NCBI GenBank assembly: GCA_963693365.1
Contig: CAVNZM010000012.1
Location: 372,001-436,000, forward strand
Direction of reading: 5' to 3'
Origin: Amoebidium appalachense
Taxonomy: Eukaryota; Ichthyosporea
Length of the DNA stretch: 64,000 nucleotides
A program made the translations under genes and the position numbers. The notes beneath the pieces were generated by a model. It ran no database searches, was not told where the DNA came from, and saw nothing but the letters and a program-made list of their open reading frames with translations. Numbering within the stretch: the first letter of the stretch is position 1; every line of letters starts with the position of its first letter. Positions 1 to 16,260 of this stretch are shown here, piece by piece.

Positions 1-1219
1 CAGCTGTGCCCGATGCTAACGTTGTTGTTTTTAATGAGGCATTCACCACGCCAGGCCGTGCCACGCTGCAGGCAGGCATGGAGCAGCGTGGGTTTGTGAG
101 CTTCAGCCAGGTGCCGTGGAAGCTGCACCCCCGCATTGTTCTGAATGGCGGTGTGTTTGTGGCATCCCGCTGGCCCATTGTGGAGGAGAGGCAGGGTGTG
201 TTCCAGAATGCCATCTTCAGCGACAAGTACGGTGCCAAGGGCTTCATCTACGCCAAGCTGCGTGCACCCACTGGCCGCCACTACCACCTGATGGCCACCC
301 ACCTGCAGGCCTGGAACGACCCCAGGGCCGCCGAAATCCGCAGGCTGCAGGTATGCACGGGCATGTGGTTCGGTCTCGGCCCTCTGGCTTTAAGTTCTGT
401 TGTAGTCACCATATGCATATACACTTATTCACAGAGCTTGAGCGCAGAATGCACACCGTGACACCTGCTTAGTGGCCACGTGTCTCATGCATATATCAAT
501 AAGCGCTTATGTGCTTATGCATGAAGTGAAATGAAACCTAGGCCAACCTGAATGGTGGTAAAATACCGAAAAATATGTGTTCAACGCACTCTGCTGTTCC
601 ACTCTGACTGATCTACAGGCTCTCTAATTGGAATATCATTTCTGGATGAAGCATAGAAAGGGAGTAAACACGAGTAGTTTCGACCCCGGGCCAGCCCTAA
701 TGCACATAGAAGCTAACACACGTGCATTGCGCGCAGGCCAAAGAGATGGTCGAGTTTGTACGTGGTCTGCAGCTGCCAGCAAGCCAGCCAGTGATCTATG
801 CGGGCGACTTCAATGCCGACCTAATTCATGAGCCAGAGGAGATCAAGGCCCTTGTCGAGGCATTCGACGCCACACTGGCAAAGATCACGGGGGATGTCAC
901 GGTATGTATACGCCTCCATATGGGGCCACATCAAAATCATTGATCGATGAACTGTCTGTTGCGTGATTGTGTAACAGTTTTTCTTTATACAATCCGATGT
1001 AAACGAGAACCGTCTCACATGCATATGCATGCACTTTCCTGTGCACTCGTGAGTGAAGAATCATCTACACAGTGAAAACAGGCATGCTACACTGCATTGC
1101 CTGCACACACTTTCACACATCCTACACATGTTTAATTTTTTTCCGGACAGCAAGCGTTGAACTTTTTCCCGAACAGCAATCGTTGAACTGAAGCATGCAA
1201 ATACACAGCCACGCACATG

Positions 1220-1266
<47 letters not shown>

Positions 1267-1899
1267 ACGTGTGCACACGCACACTCGCACACACGCACTG
1301 CGCATGCACATGCACATACACGCACACGCGCGCACACACACACGCACACACATGCACACGCACGCACGCATACGTGCACACATGCACGCATACGTGCACA
1401 CATGCACACACGCACACACGCACACACACACACACACACATGTGTGTGTACAGACACCACAGCACAGAACGTCACACATAGTGCATGCCACTGAATGACA
1501 CTACCAGTCCTACTAGGGTATTCTATGTACACACAGTCATTCTGACCACTTTTCTCTCCACAGGCCACCTCGGACCCCAAGAGCAACATTCTAGTTGGGC
1601 AGACTGGCGGTGAGCACGAGTCCAAGCTCAGTGAGCAACTCTACAACTATGCTGAGCGCCTGTGCCCCGGGTGCCGCCGTGAGTGGCTGGACTACATTCT
1701 TCCCAGCCGCAGTGGCCCACAGCCCACATCCCAGTCCCTGCAGGGTATTGCTCTTAAAGCCGCGGCACCATTCAAGGCTTGCATGAGTGCTAAGGCCCAG
1801 CCATGGCATGTGACGGCTGAGAGCTGGTGGTGCTCCGCCCCCCGCACCATTAGCGATTTGTCTGATCACTACCCCGTGCATGCTAAGTTCTGCTATTAA
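1..1899 (+). CDS. Neutral sphingomyelinase-like phosphodiesterase, 3' part (5' end outside window)
   Basis: Three exons are visible: 1-350, 737-901 and 1564-1899 (TAA), all joined in phase 0 at GT-AG borders. The product belongs to the endonuclease/exonuclease/phosphatase fold and is closest by motif to secreted-type sphingomyelinase C and neutral sphingomyelinases, which cleave sphingomyelin to ceramide and phosphocholine. Visible motifs in order are VVVFNEAF (metal-binding Glu), NGGVFVASRWPI, KGFIYAKL, ATHLQAW, YAGDFNAD (Asp/Asn of the active site) and SDHYPVHAKF (catalytic His near the C-terminus). Intron 2 (902-1563) carries a long alternating CA/CG tract at about 1195-1450. The N-terminus, and therefore any signal peptide, is missing. 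Distinguishing sphingomyelinase from a related phospholipase C or inositol phosphatase would need the N-terminal half, but the GGV-xx-SKWPI-like block is characteristic of sphingomyelinases. An AATAAA lies at 2113-2118, about 215 nt after the stop. Confidence 0.82.
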
Positions 1900-2351
1900 T
1901 GCTATAGGCTGGTTGGCGCTAGCAACTACATATGTTACCGGGCGCTGCGCAGCATGCTAAATACGTTGCTTGTTCGTTTGATATTGCTTGTTCGTTTGAT
2001 AGTGTTTGTCAAGTTACCGCTAAAATACTTCCGTGATACTAGAGAATGATGGTCTCAGTGATGTAACCTGCGGGCCAGGTCAACCGTGAGACGAATCATT
2101 ATGGGCAAAGGGAATAAAAGAAAGTTGATGTATGGCGGGACCCGGCACGGTATATGCACACACCATGACACTGCCACATGTTGCCACAGGCACGTGCAAG
2201 TGCACAGGCGGCAACACCGCAAAAGGCACCTGCCGCACTGGCAAGGCAGGCTGCACCCGGTAAGCCTGTGTGTTTGTGTCTGTGTGTGTGGTGTGTGTGT
2301 GTGTGTTTGTGACTGTGCGTACGTGTACGTGTATGTGTATGTGCAGGAGGT

Positions 2352-2382
<31 letters not shown>

Positions 2383-2884
2383 GGGGGGGGGAGGGGGGAG
2401 GGGGGGGGGGGGGGGGGAGGGGGGGGGGATTTGACGGTTATTGCATGCGGGTTTGCGGATAGTGTGCACTTGCTTCTACTTCTGAGATGGGATGTGAGTG
2501 CATAGTTCTGTGTATACCCACCTTCTCAAGCATCCACATACGCACATGCACACGCACACACATTCAACGAACAAACACACGTGCGCGCAAACACACACTC
2601 GTGTGCGCGCACACACACGCACAAACACAAACACACATGTTTGCGCATTGGTTTCTTGCTCCACATGTACTCAAAAGTCCTTCAAAATTTCTGTGTTTGG
2701 CCCGGCTGCCACCACACATCAATAAAAGGAGTGTTTACGAAAAACTTTCTGAGCCGTTCCTTGCAGCCTTAAAGGTCGATCGATGGCTGGCACGCCTTAA
2801 AGTTTACACTGTGCCCTCCAGCCGACGATGAATTAGTCTCGAGGCTGACTCTAAATCTAGCAAAATTATGACACACCCACAAAC

Positions 2885-2965
<81 letters not shown>

Positions 2966-3475
2966 GCATAAAAAGAGAGCCACACAGTGTGCAACGACAC
3001 GCGCACGACACACACATTTCCCCCTTTCCCTTTCCCATCCGTGCATGTCAATGTGGAAAGAAAATTCCTACACAGGCATATATAGATACCCAAATACAGA
3101 TGATGATGATACAGATGAGACGCCGTGGGAGTTGGTGAGTGGATGTGGGGTTTGTAAGGTTACTCACATGTATTATCATGACGCAACAAAGGAGCCTCGG
3201 TCGGTGTCCTGGCGTCATGGTCATGGTGTGTGTCACGGTGCACACGTGTGGCGCTTGTTAGTTAGGGGTAGAGAAAAGAGGGGGCCGGGGAGCTCAATGA
3301 CTGTTTGTATGAGGCAGGTTTGACATTTGTGTACATGTATGGATGACTGGGGAAGCCCCCCCCCCCCCCCCCCCCCCCCCCCCCCTTCCCCCCCGCGCAG
3401 GGTGGGGTAGGGTAACTGGGTGGAGGGTTGGGCGGGAACCCCGCAGGGGAAGTGGATTCGGCGGGGGGAGAGCTG

Positions 3476-3513
<38 letters not shown>

Positions 3514-4251
3514 AGGGTTAAGACACGGTGTCGTTATTGTCTGATGATGCATTGTTCGGACGTGAAGGAGAATGCACCAAGTGTACCATTGAGCTGGCTA
3601 TGATGTTTCGTTTCTCTGATGTCTGAGTCTTAGGATTGTATTTCCCACCCTCTGCTTCTCTCCAAACGCCTACAGCCGTCTATGATCATGGCGAATCTCG
3701 GTCAATCTCGGTCATGATGTGCTTCTATCCTTGGCCTGCTGTCGGTCAGAGTGACCCGCAGTGTGACTTTGCCTAACCGGCTGCATATGCTTTTGGTGAT
3801 TGCATGTGGCATCAGGAAAAGTGATATTAAGGAAGGCCCGGGGAGGATACAAAGATAAAGTAAGACCTGGCTTCCGAGAGAAGAACTTCGGGCATCCTTG
3901 CACAGCAAAGACGTCAAAATGTACGTAATTACTATAAGCTCAATTGGATACATACCAATCTGCAACACATTCATAAGCATATTTACAAAACGGAGTCAGT
4001 CTTCAAGTTATTACACAAATGCAATTTAAGGAGAACATGGCCGCAGAATACATGCTATAGTCGGTCATTGAGTCACAAGAATACATGTATGTACAAAGGA
4101 TTCGTTACATGGGACCATTCGTTTCATATAATATCCAAAACATGGGGAACCTGATGCGACCCGTCAATTCTGCTCTTGGCAGGATTCATATGATATTCAG
4201 AATACCAAGACGAAGCTCATGGGGATTAGATGCGGCCCGACACTGCCGCTC
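1900..4251. other. Intergenic region with microsatellites and weak candidate exons
   Basis: The interval holds a (GT)n stretch running into poly-G (2265-2428), a (CA)n array (2889-2964), a poly-C block (3357-3395) and a poly-G block (3478-3513). Three plus-strand segments have good splice borders but unknown identity. The first is 2191-2259, ending at a GTAAGC donor. The second is 3076-3135, from an acceptor after CCTACAC to a GTGAGT donor, reading an acidic Asp-rich stretch. The third is 3674-3715, ending in TGA. If 2191-2259 is read in its Ala-rich frame, all three join in phase. They could be the end of a small gene, but no family is recognised. A second AATAAA is at 2721-2726. Confidence 0.35.
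2113..2118 (+). terminator. Poly(A) signal AATAAA for the sphingomyelinase-like gene
   Basis: A canonical hexamer sits 214 nt past the TAA of the upstream gene. The spacing suits a 3' UTR; use in vivo is inferred. Confidence 0.5.
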
Positions 4252-5034
4252 TCAGCAGAGAAAGTCAGTGCGTGGGTTGCCCAGGGCCGGTGCAATTGGT
4301 CTGCACACAGTGCCGTAGCCCAAGGCATAGGGGGTGGTGAAGTAGAGCGGCCGGGGGTTGTATAGGCGCTCATAGTCAGCCTTGCGGTAGCGTTGGTTGT
4401 GCACTGAGAGAAGGTGGTGCTGTGGGAGGGGAGGGGAGGGTCAGACTGTGGCTACCTTGTGACAGGCCAGGGGCACATAGTAATAACTCCTGGCACCAGG
4501 CTCTGAGAATTCAGCACATTCAGAGTGGATGTGTTCTAGTGTTTCAACAGATGGAGTATGAAATCGCCACACAGGGTTTTTAGGTGGGGGTTCAATTACC
4601 TGCAGACTGCGCCAGGCCTCGTATCTCCTCGGGCAGCCCTTGACGGGGCAGCCATATCTCCTGGCCAGCTGGTCACGTGCACGCCTTGATCTCTGCTTGC
4701 ATGCATCCCCGTCCGTGTCTGTGTGCTCCTTCTCCACCGCAAGGGCAGAGGGTGAGCAGGGAGGGGTGTCCACCTGCACCCCCTTCTCCTCTGTTGTGTG
4801 GTACGCCTGTGCCTGGCCGTGGCTTGCACGTGGCTGGGTGCCCAAGTGTTCTGCCTCTGCAAGTATCTCAGCCACCGTGCCTGCGTCTAGCATCTGCAAC
4901 GCATCGAGAAGGGATAGCCCGCTGCACTGGCAGGCCGCAGCAGGGCAGCACCGCTGGCAGACATACGCTGGTTCGTTCAGGGCATCAGAGGATAGCCAAC
5001 CGGCAGGCCCACACAAAGACACGGGTGAGTCCAT
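4252..5034 (-). CDS. Small single C2H2 zinc-finger protein, two exons
   Basis: Exon 1 runs 5034-4600 (145 codons) and exon 2 runs 4419-4252 (55 codons plus TGA), joined in phase 0. The donor is CAG|GTAATT and the acceptor CCCACAG|CAC. The 200-residue product has an N-terminal cysteine cluster (CQRCCPAAACQC, about residues 27-38), a polar middle and one zinc finger starting near residue 129: C-x4-C, a tryptophan-containing helix, then HH-x4-H. The intron falls between the second Cys and the first His, so only the spliced product makes a complete finger. The tail is rich in Tyr, Pro and Arg. The ATG at 5034 is the first in frame; a longer N-terminus is possible because the frame stays open for some way upstream. 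Nuclear DNA or RNA binding is inferred from the finger; no target is indicated. Other one-finger families remain possible. Confidence 0.68.
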
Positions 5035-5252
5035 CGTTAATATAGGTATAGCACGAGCGTGGCTATTGTGTGGGTTAGAGGCCTGGGGTGGTCTAAATAA
5101 TGGGGCCTATTGGTGTCTGTCAGATAACTACACAGATAAAAACGTGTTGCTACAGAGTCTTTAGCACCCTCATCATACATATCAGTACCCTCCGCTGAGT
5201 ATTTGCTTCACTGTGTGCACACAAGCTTGTAACTGCTGCTTGTTCCTCCTCA

Positions 5253-5315
5253 CTTATATAGGGCCATGAGCGGACCAATCGGAGCGCGTCATTCAACAAG
5301 TCTGCCGCGGCCAAT
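5253..5315 (-). promoter_or_regulatory. Promoter of the zinc-finger gene: TATA box with two inverted CCAAT boxes
   Basis: Read on the minus strand there is TATATAAG at 5260-5253. ATTGG motifs appear as CCAAT on the plus strand at 5275-5279 and 5311-5315, about 20 and 55 bp upstream of the TATA. This is the classical order of a TATA promoter with NF-Y-type sites. The implied transcript start is about 190 nt before the ATG at 5034. Confidence 0.5.
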
Positions 5316-6255
<940 letters not shown>

Positions 6256-6588
6256 CGAACACTGGACTCTATCGAACCGTCGAGGCGCCGCGACAGAAAG
6301 CATGCACGCGGTCGCGAGAGTGTAAGGAAAAATCGGACAGCGAACGTAAAGTTCATCGCAGCGCGTGCACACCGTCAGTACGTGTGAGCATACGCACCGC
6401 TAGCACCGCACTTGGCAACACCAAACAGCTCAGAATTCGAAGACAGCTCAGGCCGTGCGCGCGGCCATGGCCAGCATGTAGCAGCTAGATCGTGGCAAGA
6501 TCCGAGGCTGGCCTTGCGTGGCATGAGCCCGGAGGGCATGCGGCCGGCAGAGCACCGGCGGGCAGTCCCAGAGCGCATGCAGCAGTAG
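6256..6588 (+). CDS. Candidate two 3'-terminal exons of an unidentified gene
   Basis: A segment at 6256-6321 has a strong acceptor (pyrimidine-rich, ending TTCAG) and a strong GTAAGG donor. A second segment at 6404-6588 follows a CTAG acceptor and ends in TAG. The joining phase agrees (phase 1) and gives about 83 residues ending in a charged stretch with RLALRGMSPEG and EHRRAVPERMQQ. The intron between them would be only 82 nt. No upstream exon and no family are recognised, and all three frames of the first segment are open, so the assignment is tentative. A perfect 13-bp inverted repeat flanks the first exon (see findings). Confidence 0.33.
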
Positions 6589-10638
<4,050 letters not shown>

Positions 10639-10857
10639 GTGCCGTGTGAGCAGCCCACCGCCCAAGCCACTCAGCCTGTCCGCATTACGGTCCAGCAGTG
10701 GAGGCCATCATGTCATATGTATGTGTCGAAGGTTTGTTCAACTTGGATGCCCCGGGGCCCCGGCGGGTTTGTTTCGCATGGCGCACAGACTCTCCGGATC
10801 CGGACTGATGATGTGATCCGGGCCGCCCAGACTTCGAACGTTCAATCGGGAAAATGA
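10639..10857 (+). CDS. Candidate terminal exon of an unidentified gene
   Basis: After a GTGCAG acceptor an open frame of 72 codons runs to TGA at 10855-10857. It reads a cysteine-containing, Val/Thr/Gln-rich stretch (begins VPCEQPTAQATQPVRITVQQ) unlike the surrounding repeat translations. No upstream exon could be connected and no domain is recognised. Confidence 0.32.
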   Translation: MPCEQPTAQATQPVRITVQQWRPSCHMYVSKVCSTWMPRGPGGFVSHGAQTLRIRTDDVIRAAQTSNVQSGK

Positions 10858-11212
10858 TATTCAAAAAATCATCCTAATACTTGCAATTATACCGTGTGTA
10901 ATTCATGATAGCTTAGTTAGTAGATGCATTGATTGCCTCAGGTATTAATTAGCTTTAGGAGACAGTCTGACTTTGAGTACGTCACGGCGGTGTGATGAAT
11001 ATGTACTACAAGACCATGATACGTGACATGCTGGCCAGTACTAGCTAGTGTCGAGAAGCCACTGGCCTGGGCCAGCCTGGCCTTGACATTAATGCAGGCA
11101 TATAGTATATATTCAACGAAATGTGTGTGTGTGTGTGTGTGTGTGTGTCATTGTGTGTGTGTGTATGTGTGTGTATGTGTGTGTGTGTGTGTGTGTGCGT
11201 GTGCATGCGTGT

Positions 11213-11284
<72 letters not shown>

Positions 11285-11479
11285 TGCTTGTGTGTGTATG
11301 TGGGGGGGGGGGGGGGGGGGGGGGGGGGAGGGTGGGGGGAGGGGGGAGGGGGGGGGGGGGATGTGCATCAGTGGATGGCCAAAACGGGAGCAATCCCCCC
11401 CCCCCCAAAAAAACGTAACGAATCCATGCACAACTTTGGTGGATGGAAATGTTACTCTGGCATGATCACGTGCATGGGT

Positions 11480-11513
<34 letters not shown>

Positions 11514-11864
11514 GGGACCACCCCGTGCACCCAGGTGGGTTCCTTCCCCCCCCGGGAGGGGGGGGGGGAAACCCACCCACCCCTGCGGCTACCTTGGGGC
11601 GGGGGGAGGGGGTACCACCAGGGCGGACGCCGATATTAACTACTCCCCCCCCCCCCCCCCCATTTCAAATTCAAAAATCCCTTATTATGGCATGTACACT
11701 ACCGTGTGCACGTATTTCAATTCAAGTTGGCGCCGGCGACACGCCGGTGTGGCATACGTGCTTACACGTGCCTCGGTGTGCGTGTGCGTGCGTGTGTGTG
11801 CCGGGCCCCGGCCCGGGGAGGAGGGAGGGGAGGGATCCTTAGGGTGGGGTGCTCTGCGGTGGCG

Positions 11865-11902
<38 letters not shown>

Positions 11903-13217
11903 GGGGTACAACAGACTGGCGGAACCTCTGAGGCTAACTTGGCTTTCTTGGGGGGGAATCAAAATTGTCTAGTAGTATTTGGCGGCCGTGGGGGGACTCG
12001 GGGGGAAGAGAGGCGGACGGGGGGGGGGGGGGGGGGGGAAGGGGAGAGGGGGAGGGGGGGGGGAAAGGGGGGGGGAGGGGGGAGGGGGGGGGGGGGGAAG
12101 GGGGGGCGGGGAGCACTGGGGGACGACACAAAACAAATATAATTTACCCATGCAAGGCGCCGAGGGGGGTCTAACGTCATGCGGTGAGTGCTGTGGGGTT
12201 TGAGATGGTGAGGGACTTCCGAGCACAGGCCCTTGCTGATCCAGCTCTGCCAGTGGGGAGTGAGGCCTGCCTGTCACTGAGCCTCGCACGGTTTAGCTAG
12301 TGGTTGTCTCCGGTATTAAACCGTTTTCGAAGTTGTGCGTATGTGTGTGTTGAAGTTGAACGAAGTTATACTTTGTGAAGTTTGAACGAAGTTATTACGT
12401 TAAACGAGGAATCCGATACTAAGTACTACTATCCTATGTCGGGGAAAGGCAGCACGACACCAACCGGGTAGGGGGGGAAAACGGGAATTCCTCGTTTCCT
12501 GGCCCTTTATTATCGGCTCTGTGACAGCACAGAGCGCAGGTATGATACTGCGGCAGGTGTCATCAGAATTCCACATCCATATATGGAGAGACAGGCCCGT
12601 ATTCTATTGGCTAAATATTCCGATCCATGGTTTCAAAACAGTTTACCGCAATTTGTGCAATCACACCAGACACGTGTGTATGTGTGGGGGAAGGGGGGGG
12701 GGGGAGGGAGGGAGGGGGGGGGGAGGGAGGGAGGGAGGGGAGGGAGGGAGGGGGGGGGGGGGGGGGGGCCGGACTAGCCACTGTACCGTAGGCTACTGAG
12801 CCCCCCCCCCCCCCCCCCCCCCCCCCCCAACCCCCTCCACCCCCCAAAACCCCAACCCCCCTTCCCTCTCAATAAAATAAAATTTCAGTTAAAAAAGAAA
12901 AGAAAAGAAAGAAAGAAAAGAAACTTTAGGGGAAAGAAAAAGAAGAAGAAATTCAAGATGAAAGCTTTGAAGGAAAAAGAAAAGTTAAAAACCGGAAAAA
13001 AGAGAAACTGAAGGGCCTCGACACGAAAAATCTCCGCTATCGGCCCATAGTGGTCGACTCGGCAAAGATCCTACTAGGCTAAGGCTTTCATCCCAACCCT
13101 TTGCATACCGTGTGGTGATTTGTCAAGACCTCTCCACATGCACTCAGTGCAGCGGCCTGTCACGGTGGCTGTATTCAGAAACTTTCTGCAACCCGAAAAT
13201 TTTGCTATTTGGTTGAA

Positions 13218-13251
<34 letters not shown>

Positions 13252-13434
13252 CGTTGGGGGGGGGGGGGGGGGGGTGGGTAGGGGGGGGGGGGAGGGCGGG
13301 GAGGTGGGGGGGGGGAAGGATCCACTTACCATATGCAATGACCTCAAAGTTTTTTGGCGTGCGGCTGCAGGGTCTGGATCGGTGATATTTTAGTTAGTGA
13401 CAGATACCCCCCGCGGCCCCGCTCCCCCCTTACC

Positions 13435-13465
<31 letters not shown>

Positions 13466-13754
13466 ACACACACACATTCACACTCACACACCGCCGCGTG
13501 CCAGGCACACTGTTTGAAACCAACACACACCGGTCCACACACACAAGCATTACACACGCGGCACACTGTCAGGCGTGCACACGCGCGTGCGCGCGTGCAC
13601 ACACACACACACACACACCTGACACACACACACACACGCACGCGCGCGCACACACACACACACACGCACACGCACACGCACACGCACACACACACACAGA
13701 CGTGATGTGCCACCGTCGGACACACGCACACTCACACTGTCACACAAACACACA

Positions 13755-13819
<65 letters not shown>

Positions 13820-14746
13820 TGGCACACATACATACGTGACTGCACACACACTGTTACACACACACACTGTGGCACTCTGCACCGTGGCATACACACACAC
13901 ACACACACACACACACCATGACCCACACACACACACACACTAGCACGCATTAAGGTACGGTGACACATACAGAGGACGGTCACTGAAGTGCATAATGGGT
14001 GGCGGGATAAACTGCCCTTGCTGCCTTTTGATTCACCGGGTGCACACGAGATAGATAGTACAGCGGCCCGATGACCATTCTCGGATAGGCTATACGGCGC
14101 TGTCTACAGGGGTACTAGATCGTCGTATATCTCGGAATCTATTGGTGCTATTTACAGAGGTACTAGAGAGTCATATATCTCGGAATCTATTGGTGCCACC
14201 TACAGAGGTACTAGATAGTCATATATCTCGGACTGTTTAGATCTAGAGGTTCTACTGGCTGGTGCAGTTGGCATCTAGATCTCAGTGTGTAAAGGTACTA
14301 GATAGTCGCATGGTACTAGATAGCCGGATGGTACTAGATAGTCGCATAGTACTTGATAGGCAGTATATATCCCCGAGAGGTACTTCATAGCCATACATGT
14401 GCAGACATTAGAGCCACACATAAGTTTCCGCTCTCTAAACTCTTGGGTACTCTCGGATTGGATCATGGAGACCGGAGGTGACCGGGTATGAGTGATTCAG
14501 AACTGACTGATGCAGAATTTTTGCGGTATATCTCGTGTATCTGAAATCATCAACACCGTTGTAAAAGAACAAGGCTTACAGGGGATGGCTGAATTTGAAA
14601 TAAGATATACAGCGCCCCATTCTTTTTTTCAAAAATTAAGATAACAGAAACTGCCAACCCTTGTGGGTTTTCAAGAACATGCCCCCGTTCCCCCCCCCCC
14701 CCCCTCCCCCCCTCCCCCCCCGCCGCCCCCCCCCCTTCCCCCCCCG

Positions 14747-14786
<40 letters not shown>

Positions 14787-15151
14787 TCCCCCCCTCCCCC
14801 CCCCTCCCCCGAAGGGGAAATTACCGAACATGAGGTTATGGTCCCCAATAATAACAAAATAAGACAATTAGGCCCCATTTGAAAGTACCCATCTTTATTT
14901 CAGCCACCCTTGCTTCCTGCATGTGTAATTAGACGTGGTGAACCTAGTACTCGGGGGGGGGGGGGGGGGGGGGGGGGGGGGATGGGGCGGAAGGGGGGCA
15001 CGAGGAACAAGTTGGAGTGGTAGATGGTACCCTGGTGATGGCTGTAGCGAACACCAGCTGTGACTGTGCCGCTGTGTGTGTGTGTGTGTGTGTGCGTGTG
15101 GTGTGTGTGTGTGCGTGTGTGGTGTGTGTGTGCGTGTGTGGTGCGTGTGTG

Positions 15152-15202
<51 letters not shown>

Positions 15203-15538
15203 TGTGTGTGTTCAAGTTGTGTGTCTGTGTGTCTGTGTGTGCATTGATGTGCAAGTCACGGCGTGTGCGCGCATGCACGACGTGTGTGTGCGGTTGTGCA
15301 GTGTGTGTACATGTTGGGTGGGGGAGTGTCCGAGCGTGGATCGAAGGCCGTCCTTAGGGGGAGTGGGGATCCGGAGGGGGGGGGGGGGGGGGGAGGGGGG
15401 GGGGGGAGGGGTGGAGGGAAGCTGGGGAGGGGGGCCCGGAGAGGAGGGGGGGAGGGGGGAGGGGATGGGGGGGGGTGGGGGGTGGGGGGAAGCAGTCACT
15501 ACGGCAGTATGAACCACACCATGGTAACTCACACGTTG
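10858..15538. other. Repeat-dense intergenic region with isolated exon-like segments
   Basis: Major repeats are (GT)n at 11121-11283 running into poly-G (11301-11360), poly-G at 11477-11513, 11866-11902 and 12018-12110, poly-C at 12801-12829, and a T-run into poly-G at 13221-13275. Further on are poly-C running into (CA)n (13437-13915), poly-C (14691-14810), poly-G (14955-14982), (GT)n (15074-15230) and poly-G (15377-15485). One exon-like segment at 12557-12673 lies between a CGGCAG acceptor and a GT donor and reads RQARILLAKYSDPWFQN with phase-1 borders. Another open stretch lies at about 13078-13222. Neither is identified. A tandem repeat lies at 14120-14370. Confidence 0.4.
14120..14370. 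repeat. Tandem repeat, about 54-bp units then 17-bp units
   Basis: Three units of about 54 bp share TACTAGA, TATATCTCGG and ATCTATTGGTGC blocks (14120-14240). They are followed by short units built on GGTACTAGATAGTCGCAT (14290-14360). Unit divergence is visible between copies. Confidence 0.7.
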
Positions 15539-15544
15539 TTTATT
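15539..15544 (-). terminator. Poly(A) signal AATAAA (minus strand) for the SYLF/SH3 gene
   Basis: TTTATT on the plus strand reads AATAAA on the minus strand, about 400 nt beyond the TGA at 15945. Use is inferred from position. Confidence 0.4.
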
Positions 15545-15944
15545 GATTTTCCCTTCATCATGACACTACACAACCCCGCCATTCAATGGCAACAAGGACC
15601 TATGCACCTACATATCTCACTTGCACTCTCGCGATCGGAACATTTTGACTCCGCTGTGAAAAATGGAATGAACCCTGCTACCGTTTGATCGCTACGCAGT
15701 ATACACATTACTATAAATACACAGCATTATGCCTATATACGTGATTTTGGCCAATATATCTACACTTGGTTAAAAAAGGGGTGAAACAAGAGGTGCTAGC
15801 ACGCCACATGGCGTGCAATGCCAAACAAAACAAGGCCAAGTGGACACAACATACCACGTGAAAGCACGTCAATTTGTTGAAAAACAAATACACATCATAG
15901 CGCCTAAGCCCGCACACACCATACTCACAACACCACCATCGTCT

Positions 15945-16191
15945 TCATTCGATCCTCTCCACATAGTTGCTAGGAAAGTCCCCCACTCTCCCTGTTGTTT
16001 TGTTTGTGCCGTACCACCACTCCCCCGTTGCTTCTTCCACAACCACAATGTCTCCGACGGAAAGGGGGAGGTCGGATCGACACTCAGGGTTGAAGGCATA
16101 CAGAACACGAACCTGTGGTTGCGGGGGGGGGGGGGGGGGGGGAGGGGGGGGGGAGAGAGAGAGGGAGAGAGGGAGAGAGGGAGAGAGGGGG

Positions 16192-16260
<69 letters not shown>

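Noticed and set aside
1061-1625. Long open frames of alternating Cys/Val or His/Thr on both strands
   Set aside because: They are translations of (CA/GT)n; the same pattern occurs at every dinucleotide array and is not protein coding.
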